From Gymnothorax reevesii (taxonomy: Eukaryota > Chordata > Actinopteri > Anguilliformes > Muraenidae): 64,000 nt of DNA. Each line of letters opens with the position of its first letter. The stretch's first letter is position 1. The stretch spans positions 3,795,001 through 3,859,000 of the forward strand of contig CM056574.1 in assembly GCA_029721435.1 (NCBI GenBank), read 5' to 3'. Shown here one piece after another: positions 31,811-43,059 of this stretch. The notes beneath the pieces were generated by a model. It was not told where the DNA came from and did not search any database. It saw nothing but the letters and a program-made list of their open reading frames with translations. A program made the translations under genes and the position numbers.

Positions 31811-34394
31811 CTGCGAGAACGCATTTTTGAGGGCCTTGCCATGCACGAAAACTCACAAAAATTTGCCCACATGTCAGTCGTGGTGAAAATTGCAAAGTAT
31901 TATTATTTTTGTGCTTGGACATGCCCCGGTGGCTCTATAGCGCCACCAAACACGCGGCCATTTTGGAACGCACTTGCTCGGATTCTCACGAAATTTTATC
32001 GAGTCATAGTAGTCATCATAAATTTTTTTGTAAATTTTTTTGAAATTTTTTTGCCCCACAGGAAGTGAGCTATGAGCCATTTCCTGCATTTTTTTAGATT
32101 TTACGAACACATTTTTGAGGGTTTTATCATACTCGAAAACTCACCAAACGTGGCTCATAGACTATAAATATGACGTTCTTTGATTCGATATCTCATTTGG
32201 CACTGGGTGTGATATGGTAGCTCTATAGCGCCCCCTAATACATAATTGCATTTTTGAGGACCTCAGCATGCTTGAAAACTCACAAAACTTTGCACACATA
32301 TTAAGCAGGTCTTACTTTTAACTAGGATTTAGGGTTTACAGATGGATGTGGCAAAATTGCATTACAGCGCCACCTAGAAAATTTCAATGAAGCAGCCCTC
32401 GCGGCGTGTTTGACCTACATGTACAAAATTCGGTGGACATGTGTACTATGCCAAGACCTAAAAAAAAGTCTCTTGGTGCCATGACCTCGACTCAACAGGA
32501 AGTCCGCCATTTTTAATTGAATTTTCAAATTTTTTAAATTTTTTGCCAATCACAGGCTTCGTACTTTAACGAACTCCTCCTAGAGATTTTATCCGATCAA
32601 CTTAAAATTTTGAATTTAACATCTTAAGAGCTTGTCGATGTTAAATTGCAAAGCTTTTTTGGATTCATTGAACTTTGTATCCGTGGCGTCGCGGCGAATT
32701 TCGATGTTCCGCCATGAAACAGGAAGTTGGTTTTACGCGCACATGCTTTGTAAAATTTGCGCGAAACTTTACAGGCTTTATAGGAGTCCACTTCCAAGTA
32801 GACCTATATGTTGATATTAGATTGGGTGTGGTCAGGTGGCTCCACAGCGCCCTCTTGAAACGGCCATGTTGAGATAAAAGTGCTTGAATGTTCATGAAAT
32901 TTGGTGTGATCATTGCTTTGTTCATGTCGAGTTGTATTAATTTTTTTGAAATTTTTTGGCCAAACAGGAAGTGAGCTATGCGCCATTTCCTGCGTTTTTC
33001 CAAATTTTATAAACACATGTTTGGATGCTTAAGAATACTCGAAATCTTGCAAAAAGTTGCACAAATTATAATTGTCTTATTATCTTCAATTTTATATATC
33101 AATTTACACTAAATTTGGCACAATGGCTCTATAGCGCCCCCAATCAGATTTTTAAAAGAATTGCCATTTTGAGGGTCTCAGCATGTTCTAAAACTCACAA
33201 AATTTTGTAAATGTATAAAGACCATCATTCGTATTACTCTGACAAAAAACTTATATATATACATGGCAAAAATGTCACTATAGCGCCCCCTGGAAAATTT
33301 TAAATAAGCAGCCCTCGCAGCCCGGTAAACCTACATGTATGAAATTCGGTAGACATGTGGAATATGCCGAGACCTACAAAAAAGACTTTTGGTGCCATGA
33401 CCTAGACTCAACAGGAAGTCCGCCATTTTTAATTGAATTTGCAACTTTTTTGGATTTTTCGCCATTCACAGGTGTCGTACTTTAACAAACTCCTCCTAGA
33501 GATTTCATCCGAACAACTTGAAATTTGGCTAATAGTATCTAAAGACGTTGCCGATGTTAAATTGCAAGCTTTTTTGGATTCATCGAATTTTGTTTCCATG
33601 GCGTTGCAGCAAATTTCGATGTCCCGCCATGAAACAGGAAGTTGGTTTTACTCCCACAGACTTCATGGGTTTTCCCTGAAACTGTCCAAGCTTTATAAAA
33701 TGGTCCTCCCAAGTATCAATATATGCTAATATTAGATCAAGTGTGCCCAGAAGGCTCCACAGCGCCCTCTAGATACGGCCATGTTAAGATAAATGTGCTT
33801 GAATGTTCATGAAATTTGGTGTGATCATTGCATTAGTCATTCCGGGTTATGGTTTATTATTTTGGCCAAACAGGTATGAGCTATTAGCTATTTCCTGCGT
33901 TTTTCCAAATTTCACGAACATACGTTTGAAGGCCTTAGAATACTCCAAAGCTTGCAGAACCTTGCACAATTTATAATTGTCTTATTCTCTTCAATGTCAT
34001 CCATCAATTGGTACTAAATGTGGCATAATGGCTCGATAGCGCCCCCAATCAGATTTTTAAAAGAAATCTCTTTTGTGGGTCTAAACGTGCTGTAAAAATT
34101 ACAAAAATCAACACGCTCAAGGAGCCTGGTATTACAATTACTATGCTGGAGATTTAGCGCACGGGCATGTCAAAATGATATCAAAGCACCCCTCCAGAAA
34201 ATTTTTGCACTCTCCGCAGGAAACCACATTGTTCACAGTCTAGCAGTGTCCAATGGCTGTGAATGCACACCTGCACCCATCAAGATTTTGCTGTCTCCCC
34301 AACGTGCAAGAGGGGTGCGAGGGCCCTTTCAACGCTGCTTGCAGCTTTAATTATTCTTCTTCTTCTTCTTCTTCTTCTTCTTCTTTTTATTCTG
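31811..34394 (+). repeat. Higher-order repeat array, unit 2
   Basis: Same order of blocks as unit 1, offset 2587 bp. The sub-repeat mark CAGGAAGTGAGCTATG lies at 32060, 32966 and, altered to CAGGTATGAGC, 33870. The end at 34334-34345 repeats the GCTGC-TT-GCAGC hairpin and runs into a TTC repeat. Confidence 0.9.
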
Positions 34395-36893
34395 CTGCGA
34401 GAATGCATTTTTGAGGGTTTTGCCATGCACGAAAACTCACAAAAATTTGCCCACACGTCAGTCGTCGTGAAAATTGCAAAGTATTATTATTTTTGTGCTT
34501 GAAGATGCCCCGGTGGCTCTATAGCGCCACCAAACACGAGGCCATTTTGGAACGCACTTGCTCGGATTCTCACGAAATTTTATCGAGTCATAGTAGTCAT
34601 CATAAATTTTTTTGTAAATTTTTTTGAAATTTTTTTGCCTCACAGGAAGTGAGCTATGAGCCATTTCCTGCGTTTTTTTAGATTTTACGAACACATTTTT
34701 GAGGGTTTTATCATACTCGAAAACTCACCAAACTTAGCTCATAGACTAAAAATATTACGTTCTTTGATTCTATATCTCATTTTTGAGGGCCTCAGCATGC
34801 TTGAAAACTCACAAAACTTTGCAAACATATTAAGCTGGTCTTACTTTTTACTAGGATTTAGGGTTTACAGATAAATGTGGCAAAATTGCATTACAGCGCC
34901 ACCTAGAAAATTTCAATGAAGCAGCCCTCGCAGCGTGTTTGACCTACCTGTACAAAATTCGGTGGACATGTGTATAATGCCAAGACCTAATAAAAAGTCT
35001 CTAGGTGCCATGACCTAGACTCAACAGGAAGTCCACCATTTTTAATTGAATTAGCAAATTTTTTAAATTTTTTGCCATTCACAGGCTTCGTACTTTAACG
35101 AACTCCTCCTAGAGATTTTATCCGATCAACTTAAAATTTTGAATTTAAGATATTGAGACCTTGTCGATGTTAAATTGCGAAGCTTTTTTGGATTCATTGA
35201 ACTTTGTATCCGTGGCGTCGCGGCGAATTTCGATGTTCCGCCATGAAACAGGAAGTTGGTTTTATGCGCACATGCTTTGTGAAATTTGCGCGAAACTTTA
35301 CAGGCTTTATAGGAGTCTACTTCCAAGTAGACCTATATGTTGATATTAGATTGGGTGTGGTCAGGTGGCTCCACAGCGCCCTCTTGAAACGGCCATGTTG
35401 AGATAAAAGTGCTTGAATGTTCATGAAATTTGGTGTGATCATTGCTTTGTTCATGTCGAGTTATATTAATTTTTTTGAAATTTTTTGGCCAAACAGGAAG
35501 TGAGCTTTGCGCCATTTCCTGCGTTTTTCCGAATTTTATAAACACATGTTTGGATGCTTAAGAATACTCGAAATCTTGCAAAAAGTTGCACAAATTATAA
35601 TTGTCTTATTATCTTCAATTTAATATATCAATTTACACTAAATTTGGCACAATGGCTCTATAGCGCCCCCAATCAGATTTTTAAAAGAATTGCCATTTTG
35701 AGGGTCTCAGCATGTTCTAAAACTCACAAAATTTTGTAAATGTATAAAGACCATCATTCGTATTACTCTGACAAAAAACTTATCTATATACATGGCAAAA
35801 ATGTCACTATAGCGCCCCCTGGAAAATTTTAAATAAGCAGCCCTCGCAGCCTGGTAAACCTACATGTATGAAATTCGGTAGACATGTGGAATATGCCGAG
35901 ACCTACAAAAAAGACTCTTGGTGCCATGACCTAGACTCAACAGGAAGTCTGCCATTTTTAATTGAATTTGCAACTTTTTTGGATTTTTCGCCATTCACAG
36001 GTGTCGTACTTTAACGAACTCCTCCTAGAGATTTTATCTGATCAACTTAAAATTTGGCATATAATATTTAAAGACCTTGCCGATGTTAAATTGCGAAGCT
36101 TTTTTGATTTCAACGAACGATGCATCCGTGGCGTCACGGCGAATTTTGATGTCCTGCCATGAAACAGGAAGTTGCTTTCACTTCCACATACTTTGTGGGA
36201 TTTGCCTGAAACTTTCCAAGCTTGATAAAATTGTCCGCCCAAGTATAGATATATGCCAATTTTATATCGAGAGGTGCCAGGTGGCTCCACAGCGCCCTCT
36301 ACATATGGCCATGTTCAGATAAAAGTGCTTGAATGTTCAGGAAATTTGGTGTGATCATTGCATTAGTCATTCCCCGCAATTGTTAATTTTTTGAAATTTT
36401 TTTGCTAAACAGGAAGTGAGCTATGAGCTATTTCCTGCGTTTTTCCAAATTTTACGAACACACGTTTTAAGGCCCTAGAATGCTCCAAAACTTGCAAAAC
36501 CATGCAAAAATTAGAACTGTCTTATTCTCTTCAATACATCCATCAATTGGCACTAAATGGGGCATAATGGCTCTATAGCGCCCCCAATAATATTTATAAA
36601 AGAATTGCTCTTTTGAAAGTCTAAACATGCTGGAAAATTTACAAAAATCAAGACACTCATGGAGCCCCGTATTTCAATTTCTGTGTTGTAGATTTTGTGC
36701 ACAGGCAAGTCAAAATGGTATCATAGCGCCCTCCAGAAATTTTTTGCACTCCCATCAGGAAACCACATTGTACGCGATCCAGCTGTGTCCAATGGCTCTG
36801 AATGGACACCTGCAGCCATCAAGATCTTGCTGCCACCCCAACGTGCACGAGGGGGGTGAGGGCCCTTTCAACGCTGCTTGCAGCTTTAATTAT
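34395..36893 (+). repeat. Higher-order repeat array, unit 3 (mosaic)
   Basis: Offset 2584 bp from unit 2, with a short internal deletion in its first sub-repeat (around 34780). Up to about 35985 it is nearly identical to unit 2; after about 36050 it is nearly identical to unit 1 (for instance CTCCCATCAGGAAACCACAT at 36750 and 31627, where unit 2 differs). The array ends with the GCTGC-TT-GCAGC hairpin and TTTAATTA at about 36892. Confidence 0.9.
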
Positions 36894-37402
36894 GATTGTT
36901 TTTGGACTTTATGCTCCTTTTTTGTACATATATGATACTGTTTGAGCTGCATCTTGGAGTAGGCACTCTCGTGAAAGACGGAAAATATTCGTTTGGACGC
37001 GCTGTTTTCTGCCTTTCAATCAGCCATACTCAAAATTGCGTACAGATGTTTCTCATCTGTCTTTCATTTAATTTCAACAAGGTAAGCGATCATGAAGTGC
37101 GTGTTTGATCGCCTGATGAGTCAAATAATGTAGCGCGGAAGATCCAGAGCAGTTTCGTAAAGTGCGCGGTTACTGTAAAGTTCTTGGTTATCCGTGAATT
37201 AACGTCACTTAGAACTTTATGCTAGCTTCAGCTAGCTGTTTATTCTTTTTTACTCCTGCTGGTTAACTCACAAGAGACACACTCACTTCCTGTACAACAT
37301 TTTCTCTATATGCGACCCCCTTATGCTATACTGCCACCTACTGGTGACACCTTTGTTAGCACTTATCATTACAGTTACGAGTAGATTATTTTTGCAGTTT
37401 TG
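36894..37402. other. Unassigned region
   Basis: Unique-looking DNA between the array and a hAT-like element. No gene, RNA or repeat recognised. Confidence 0.25.
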
Positions 37403-37901
37403 CAGTGGCGGAGCCAGACTATTTTCATCGGGGTGGCCGGTGTTCTGACAAATTTTGCTCCCAATCAAAATATGCTGCCTCGCAGATCTGCACTTGCGCA
37501 AACCTGAAATCTCGGACTGTTTCCTCGCTCATATCTTAAGTATCTTCAAAAATCATAAAAATTAAATAAAATTTTCAGTGCGCATTTTGACCTGTAAGCC
37601 CACATTACTTGCATGTACCCGCTAGGTTTTCCTGGAAATGCAAAAATGAGATGATAATGGCGTTTATGGACATATATCTTTAAAAAAAAAAAAAACTTAT
37701 CCAACTCATTATAACATCTGCTTTTGTTACAATAACCTAACAAATAACAAAGTTACCATTGTAACCTGATTCATATTGCAATATCAAGGCGAAAACAAAG
37801 GCTTTAAGATCGCTTTGCATTATGGTAGCATTTTTTTGACTAGGGAGCAAAATTTGACAGAACACCGGATTGAGACCGTTGCTCACATAGGGGAGGCACT
37901 G
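37403..37901. mobile_element. hAT-like MITE (candidate)
   Basis: The left end is CAGTGGCGGAGCCAGACTAT, a common hAT tip, and the right end on the minus strand begins CAGTGCCTCCCC. Both arms share, at the same depth, CCGGTGTTCTG followed by CAAATTTTGCTCCC (37438-37462 against 37844-37867). The outer 30 bases of the right arm are diverged and no 8 bp duplication is seen, so the right boundary is uncertain. Confidence 0.5.
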
Positions 37902-37990
37902 AAACTGATATCGTTATATGACAGCAGACATACCACAATTCGATCTGCTCCAGCCGCGTGTTTGAAGCCAAGCCAGTATGGGCTTGGTAA

Positions 37991-38472
37991 TGTTATGGCC
38001 CCCATTTATGACACGCAGACAGCAAGGGATGACAGAAAAAATTTCAAAACTTAAACAGATTTAATTAAACAAAGACTGACACCTAACCTACAATTTATAC
38101 TACTGACCAAGATTGACATATACAAGAAAAAAATAATTTACAGTCCCTTGAGATGGGGTTACTTGGTGATGTCCTGGGACAGGAAAAATGCTCAAACACA
38201 GGCAAAAATCCTCAAATAAATTCACAGGTCTTGAAAAGAGTGACAGGTCTGGTCAAATGTATCTTTCTCCTTGCAATTTCTCCTACTACTTTACTCTCTC
38301 AATTTTTCTCCTGATATACTCTTTCAGCCCCTTCCCACCTTTTTAGACTTTTTTTTTTCCCTCTGGGACTTTCCCCTCTCAGACATGCCCAGGACATGCC
38401 CAAAACCTAGCTCCAGACTGGCTTAACAAAAAAGGTCAATACTGCCATCAAATGGCATTTTTTCACATTACA
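37991..38472 (-). repeat. 3' LTR of Gmr1-type copy 2
   Basis: The 482 bp block has TGTAATGTG at its start (38472, minus strand) and ends CCATAACA at 37991. The preceding minus-strand purine run GGAATGGAGG is the polypurine tract. The LTR of copy 3 (51347-53362) starts and ends the same way and has the same tract. Confidence 0.85.
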
Positions 38473-38546
38473 CCTCCATTCCAAAAGGGAAAAAATTTGA
38501 CTCATAATGGCAAAATTTTTCTTTTCAATACAAACATGGTTAAGTA

Positions 38547-38549
<3 letters not shown>

Positions 38550-38579
<30 letters not shown>
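38550..38579 (+). repeat. (GT)n microsatellite
   Basis: Fifteen or so GT units lie in the DNA between the RNase H end and the polypurine tract of copy 2. Confidence 0.95.
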
Positions 38580-38582
<3 letters not shown>

Positions 38583-38626
38583 CATATAATGCAAGATGCT
38601 AATAAACACTTGATATATACACATAT

Positions 38627-39240
38627 TCAAACACGGGATAAGCAATCAGCAATTGCATTGTCAGTACCCATTACATGCTTAATTTCCAAGTCAAACTCCT
38701 GTAAAATCAAACTCCAATTCAAAAATCTCTGTTTTTTGTTTTTCTTCTTACTCAAAAACATTATCGGATTGTGATCAGTATAAACAATAATTGGCTTTTG
38801 CCCTGTACACACACAAACCTCAAAGTGTTGTAAGGATAGACCCAGAGCCAGCCGCTCCTTCTCTATTGTGGAGTAGTTCTTTTCGTGGCGATTGAACTTC
38901 CTGGAGAAGTATGCCACGGGATGCTCAATGTCATCAGAGTCACTTTTCTGTAGGAGCACAGATCCACAAGCTTAGTCGCTACCATCGACCTCGATGGAGA
39001 ACGGTTTATTGACGTCAGGAGATTTGAGCACAGGGAAGTGACACAGACTTCAGGCATGCTTCATCCCAAGTGAACTTTATGCCTTTCTCCAGTTAGTAGG
39101 TGAGACTGAGAGCAATCTCAGCAAAGTTCTTGCAGAACTTGCGGTAGTACCCGATCATTCCAAGGAAGCGGCGCAAAGCCTTTTTATTGTCAGGAACTGG
39201 AAAGTCCATGATGGCTTGGACTTTAGCATTTATGGGTGCC
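38627..39240 (-). pseudogene. Gmr1-type RNase H (copy 2)
   Basis: RNase H degrades the RNA strand during reverse transcription. On the minus strand RRFLGMIGYYRKFCKNF (39120-39170) closes the RT connection. Then come the RNase H blocks: a diverged EVDGSD region near 38985, HPVAYFSRKFNRHEKNYSTI (38875-38935), VYTDHNPIMFL (38757-38790), and KHVMGTDNAIADCLSRV at the end (38627-38680). At least two frameshifts occur near 38965 and 39090. Copy 3 preserves the same C-terminus (51130-51210). Confidence 0.85.
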
Positions 39241-39872
39241 ACCTTACCCTGGCCTATGACGTAGCCAAGATTCTTGACCGTAGCACAACTAATGTCACTC
39301 TTGTTCAGGTTAATGTCTCGACATCTTTCAGATATTCTTTCCAGGAGTCACTCCATGTGATCAGGTCGTCGATGTACGCACCCGTGTGTGGTAATCCGGC
39401 AAATGTAGACTATCATCCTTTGGAACGTGACTGGGGCATTTTTCATGCCAAAGGGTAGGACTTCATACCTGTGCAACCCAGATGGTGTGGCATAAGCAGA
39501 GATGCTCTTGGCCCTATCAGTTAAAGGCACACACCAATAACCCTTCAATAAATCAATCTTGGTCAGAAACTTTGCTTGCCCTACTCTATCAATACAATCA
39601 TCAACCCTAGATATTGGAAACGCATCAGTTCTAGTTACAGCATGGACTTTGCGATAATCTGTATAGAATCTAGTACTTCCATCAGGTTTTGGAACTAGCA
39701 CACAGGGTGAACTCCAGTTAGAGGGTCTGATAATATCTTGTTCTAACATGAAGTCAACCTCTGTCTCAGCAATCTCTCTCTTTTCAGGATTCATCCTGTA
39801 CGGATGCTGTTTTATTGGTTTTGCATCACCAACATCTACACCATGAGAGGCTATAGAAACTCTCTGGAGCAT
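39241..39872 (-). pseudogene. Gmr1-type reverse transcriptase (copy 2)
   Basis: RT copies element RNA to DNA. The minus strand shows QHPYRMNPEKREIAETEV, the SPCVLVPKPDGSTRFYTDYR block, FLTKIDLLKGYWCVPLT, LPFGMKNAPVTFQR, and then, one frame over, AYIDDLI (39365-39388), the catalytic YIDD. The block after YIDD (NLGYVIGQGKVAP) lies at 39225-39270. One frameshift before YIDD inactivates it. Copy 1 lacks this entire palm region. Position downstream of integrase is the key feature. Confidence 0.9.
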
Positions 39873-40320
39873 CAGGAAATAGATCTTTATATTTCTTGAT
39901 CAACCTCTCAAACTGATCATTCTGTAAGGGTTCTAAGTGCTGGAGGTTTACATCAAGATTTTGCAACACTTCAGAATTTGACAATTTGCATGAAAGAACT
40001 TCGGCTTTAATTCTAGGTTCATCATCTTGAAACTCCCCCTCATCTTCACAAGTCTCGGCCATTGGAGGATCTGAAGTGACAGCTGCAACCCTAGCATTTC
40101 TATCATAAGGCTTCAGCATGTTAATGTGACACAACTGTTTTGGCTTTCTCCTATCTGGAGTCTTCACATTGTAATTGAGATCATTGAGTTTTGTCAGAAT
40201 TTCATAAGGACCATGAAATCTAGCCTGCAATGGATTGGACTGCAAGGGAAACAACACAAGGACCTTGTCTCCTGGTTTAAACTCACGGCTTCTAGCCTGA
40301 TGATCATACCAAGTTTTCAT
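39826..40320 (-). pseudogene. Gmr1-type integrase C-terminal region and linker to RT (copy 2)
   Basis: The frame starts next to the Penelope-like insertion with MKTWYDHQARSREFKPGDKV. It continues with NPLQARFHGPYEIL and CHINMLKPY, the DNA-binding C-terminal domain of Ty3/gypsy integrases (GPY-type block). An acidic linker follows, then EVLQNLDVNLQHLEPLQNDQ, matching the linker in copy 1. Overlap with the RT frame at 39826-39872 reflects a frameshift. Confidence 0.88.
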
Positions 40321-40531
40321 TTTTCAAAGAATTGGTAAAATGATCGTCCGGGTAAAAATAGTCTTGAGAAAGACTGTTGTGGTAACCTGACGTTTCGACA
40401 ACCTGAGCAGAAGTCATCTTCAGAGTAAGGGAACGAGCAGACAGAAACCGTTTATATAGTGTAACAAAAGCGTGAGTGATAATCAATGTGTGGAACCGGT
40501 AAGCCAATCAGAGTGCGTAGACAAAATTGAT

Positions 40532-41554
40532 TCAAGCGGTAGAATCAGAGTGTAATGCTGTTTGTGGATGATCATTAATGAGTCTTTTGTAAGGTGCGGG
40601 AAGTGTCATAGAACGGTTTAATGGTTTGTATTGTAAGTTAGTATACCAACTTTCAAGTAAGCGTCGCTTGTGCCAATTATTACAATGAGTTATGCAAATG
40701 GCAGAGTCCCAGTCAATGTTATGTCCAGTTAGTCTGTGATGTTTGGCGATGTGATTATTGGGGTCTTTGTTTTTAGTCGCACGTTTGTGTTCGGTTAGTC
40801 TAATATTCAAGTTCCTCCCAGTTTCGCCTATGTAAGTAGAGTCGCAGTCAGTGCAAGCTATTTTATAAATAGCCCCTGGTCTGTCATGAGGTCGGTCTTT
40901 GTCTTTGACATTAGTCAGTAAGCGTCTAAGAGTCATGATAGGTTTGTGTGCTACGCGTATATTGTATGGTTGTAAAATGCGTTGTATGATTTCAGATGTG
41001 CCTCTGATGTATGGTATTATGGCGGTGGCAATGTGTTGATTGTCGTTGTGGCTCGAAGTATAGTCGGTACTATAAACGTTGCGTGTGACAAAATCTGTAC
41101 TGTAACCGTTCTTGTCAAAAACATTCTGTAGGTGGTTGTATTCATCATGTAGTGTGTCAGTAGAGTCACAAACAAGTTGTGCTCGTCGCGTCAGGGTCCT
41201 GATGGTCGTAGCTTTGTGTGAAGTAGGATTATAAGAAGTGTAGTCAAGTAATCTGTCAGTGTTAGTAGATTTGCGGTAAACAGTAGTGTGTAAGTGATTG
41301 TTGTAGTGAGTGACTAAACAGTTTAGGAAAGGTAAAGAACCATTTTCTTCGATCTCTTTGGTAAACTGTATGGATACGTTTTGTCTGTTGAGATGGTCGT
41401 GGAAGGATTGAATGTCATCAGGCGGTAATGAAGTGATAATGTCATCAACGTAGCGGTACCAAAAAGGCAGTGGTGTTGCGTAAGTGGCTAGGGCTGTCTG
41501 TTCGATATTTTGCATGACAATTTCTGCTACGACAACAGAAACTGGAGAACCCAT
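40532..41554 (-). pseudogene. Penelope-like RT C-terminal half and GIY-YIG endonuclease
   Basis: This 340-codon uninterrupted frame begins at the GTAMGSPVS-type block (MGSPVSVVVAEIVM), then YRYVDDIITSLP with the YVDD catalytic motif, and ENGSLPFLNCLV. The GIY-YIG nuclease follows: GAIYKIACTDCDSTYIGETG (about residues 226-245), with R-NLNIRLTEHKRATKN and NHIAKH, so the IY...YIG pair, arginine and glutamate positions are present. The gene has an upstream half at 41699-42933, separated by stops. The GIY-YIG domain would nick target DNA; RT would copy element RNA. Frame integrity here is complete. Confidence 0.92.
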
Positions 41555-42933
41555 AGCCGTACCATGTAACTGTTTGTAGTGTTTTCCGTTATATTGAAAA
41601 TATGTAGATGAAAGACAAAGGTCAAGTAAGTCGATAATGTCGTTAGTAGGTAACAGTAGAGGTTGGTCGTGTTGATTAATTGCGTCCTTAGTACAATCTC
41701 ATGCCAGTTGAAGTGGAATACTAGTAAATAGTGATTTCACATCAAAAGACACCAGAAAATGGTCGTCAGGAACGTACGTAGATGGAATGGCATCGATGAA
41801 CTGGTCAGTGGACTGCAAACGGTGACTGGATCTGGAAGTAAGAGGTTGTAAAATATTAGTAAGATGTTTCGACAGTTCGTAGGTGGGTGAACCACAGAAA
41901 GATACTATGGGTCGCATCGGTGTAAGAGGTTTGTGTAGTTTCGGCAGTCCATAAAGTTTAGGTGTCTGAGGTACAGAACAACGCAGTCTGTAATACTGTC
42001 AATTGTCTAATCTGTCGTTTTTCTTGAGATCAAGAAGTTTGTTATTGAGTTTACGTTGAAGTGACAGTGTGGGGTCTTTAGGCAGTAACATGTATGTGTC
42101 TTTGTCGTTAACAAGAGCATCCATTTTGTCAATAGTCAGTTTTATCCATAATCACGGTAACACGTCCTTTGTCAGCTGGTAAGATGACAATGTTGTTATC
42201 GTCTCGAAGTCGTTTCAGTGCTCGGTGTTCGTCTCTTGTAAAGTTGCTGTCAAGTCTAGGCGTCGATTGGATAGCGGATGCTATTCTACTTCTAATATTA
42301 TCCTTTTCAGGCTCAGGTATGTCATTCTGGTTAATGAGGACTGCCTCAACACTAGAAACAATGTCGGCAGTAGGAATCCGTTTAGGTGCAATAGAGTGTT
42401 TCAGTCCATAAGAAAGAACGCGTGTTTCAGTTTCGTCAAGTGATCGGGAAGAAATGTTTCTAACCCAATTATCGTCATACTGCCGTGTTTTGTTATGTCG
42501 TGTCTGTAGTCGGTTCAGTTTGTCAGTGAGTTTGATACGGTGTGCAGTGGAAGTCTTGTGTGCTCGTTTGTCAGCAATGTCACGTATGGTGCGTAGTAAG
42601 TATGGTGGTAACAATTGTGACAATTTGTCAGATTAAAAGTCTTAAACGGTTGTTATAATGCCTAAGGCGGTGGTGGTTGTCGTTAATCCGTGCTTTAAGA
42701 AGTCGACGTCTAGTAGAAGTTACTATGCGTTTGGCCTCACGGGTGTTAAGAGGCGACTTGATCCGTAGTCCCGGTGGTATAAGACTGAGATCTTTGCAAC
42801 GGTGGTTAAACCAAAGTTGTTGTTTCGTCTGTCTGATCTTAGCTACAAAGCAGATGTAATTAGTAGCAAGGCGCTCGCTCTGTCGTCCAAATGAACGAAT
42901 GAGAGTAAATGGTTTGAACCCAGGTATAGTCAA
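41555..42933 (-). pseudogene. Penelope-like element, N-terminal region and RT fingers/palm
   Basis: From 42933 the frame gives TIPGFKPFTLIRSFGRQSER, then after a stop between 42628 and 42623 the 164-codon frame ending ILPADKGRVTVIMDKTDY, the block that opens Penelope RTs. A one-base loss near 42122 shifts the frame. The RT continues with KLYGLPKLHKPLTPMRPIVS and FLVSFDVKSLFTSIPLQLA (41700-41960), interrupted by TGA codons near 42000 and 41697. These few lesions look like single mutations, two of them consistent with CpG decay of CGA codons. Confidence 0.88.
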
Positions 42934-43059
42934 AGAATTGGTAAAATGATCGTCCGGGTAAAAAAGTTTTTCCCTGACTTGATTTCAAGTTCTCTTTGTC
43001 TAGGTCACAAGCTGCATGCAGTCTTTCCTTGAACTTGCTAACATAGAGCCGCATTACAG

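Larger units (their letters stand above)
40325..42965 (-). mobile_element. Penelope-like element with GIY-YIG endonuclease
   Basis: The element sits inside the integrase of Gmr1-type copy 2, between codons that would otherwise join as QGK-MKTWYD. A 35 bp identical block, from CAAAGAATTGGTAAAATGAT through GTCCGGGTAAAAA, occurs at both ends (40325-40358 and 42931-42965). This is the partial end duplication typical of Penelope-like elements. It encodes RT and endonuclease on the minus strand. Few disabling changes are present, so it is young compared with its host element. Confidence 0.9.

Noticed and set aside
29224..36893. Recurring peptides such as KTQEMAHSSLPV in the array
   Set aside because: They recur only because the DNA is tandemly repeated; frames shift between sub-repeats and stop codons are not avoided.
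29100..36900. CRISPR-like array
   Set aside because: Repeat units are kilobases long, contain no short spacers, and the DNA is vertebrate.
40321..40450. Hammerhead ribozyme at the end of the Penelope-like element
   Set aside because: The minus strand has CTGAAGATGA and GTCGAAACGTC, reminiscent of hammerhead cores, which are known from Penelope-like ends, but I could not build the three stems with a proper CTGATGA core. A covariance-model search would decide.
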